Below are positions 29,984 through 30,000 of a stretch of 30,000 nt of DNA, one piece after another. The stretch is taken from positions 242,501-272,500 of the forward strand of contig SEYY01001178.1 of assembly GCA_009176605.1 (NCBI GenBank), in the 5' to 3' direction. The stretch is from Armadillidium nasatum (Eukaryota > Arthropoda > Malacostraca > Isopoda > Armadillidiidae). Numbering within the stretch: position 1 is the stretch's first letter; each line of letters begins with the position of its first letter. Both the position numbers and the translations under genes were made by a program. Under the pieces are notes generated by a model. That model did not search any database. It was given only the letters and a program-made list of their open reading frames with translations, and was not told the DNA's origin.

Positions 29984-30000
29984 TTTGACTGGTGACAAAG

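Overview
The window looks like repeat-dominated, non-coding DNA from an animal genome. The bacterial-style coding texture is absent. About 32 (TA)n arrays, mostly 80-300 bp and one near 900 bp, cover roughly 4.9 kb by hand count. They sit with (TC)n, (TTA)n, (CA)n and homopolymer runs and with decayed transposons of metazoan type (non-LTR LINEs, hAT, Tc1/mariner). Extreme dinucleotide density together with these LINE types suggests an arthropod, most plausibly a decapod crustacean. That is an inference, since no host gene is present to confirm it. I find no convincing host protein-coding gene, rRNA, tRNA or CRISPR array.

Layout. 1-739: the end of a Tc1/mariner-like element lying inside an internally deleted hAT element. 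1585-2563: degenerate copy of LINE family A (+). 3141-4045: the longest TA array. 5561-5733: a palindrome-rich TATCGG/CCGATA block between TA arrays. 8135-8295: a 3'-end scrap of LINE A (-). 9473-9716: a 126-bp tandem duplication. 10673-13968: the centrepiece, a nearly complete about 3.3-kb LINE A on the minus strand, with AP-endonuclease and reverse transcriptase domains broken mainly by frameshifts. 13969-18458: microsatellite-rich DNA. 18459-20286: two non-autonomous hAT-like elements, rich in GGATGC hexamers, flanking a third LINE family (LINE C, -). 21465-22938: LINE family B (+) with an intact YVDD box. 23050-24221: a second degenerate LINE A (+). 26117-26238: another LINE A 3' scrap (-). 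27804-28711: a second copy of the hAT/mariner composite, with hAT inverted relative to the first. 28866-29867: the least repetitive stretch, with a weak candidate first exon.

How the parts relate. Most recognisable transposon copies abut a (TA)n array on one or both sides. Four LINE A 3' ends stop after the same short stem-loop, and three of these run straight into (TA)n. The hAT-like elements lie inside TA arrays. The two distant hAT/mariner composites share the same insertion junction, but the mariner is flipped relative to its hAT host. These relations (TA arrays as transposon targets or tails, a conserved LINE 3' hairpin, hexamer-rich hAT termini, and an inverted nested composite) are the main points of interest. 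Nothing here demonstrates a new functional system.
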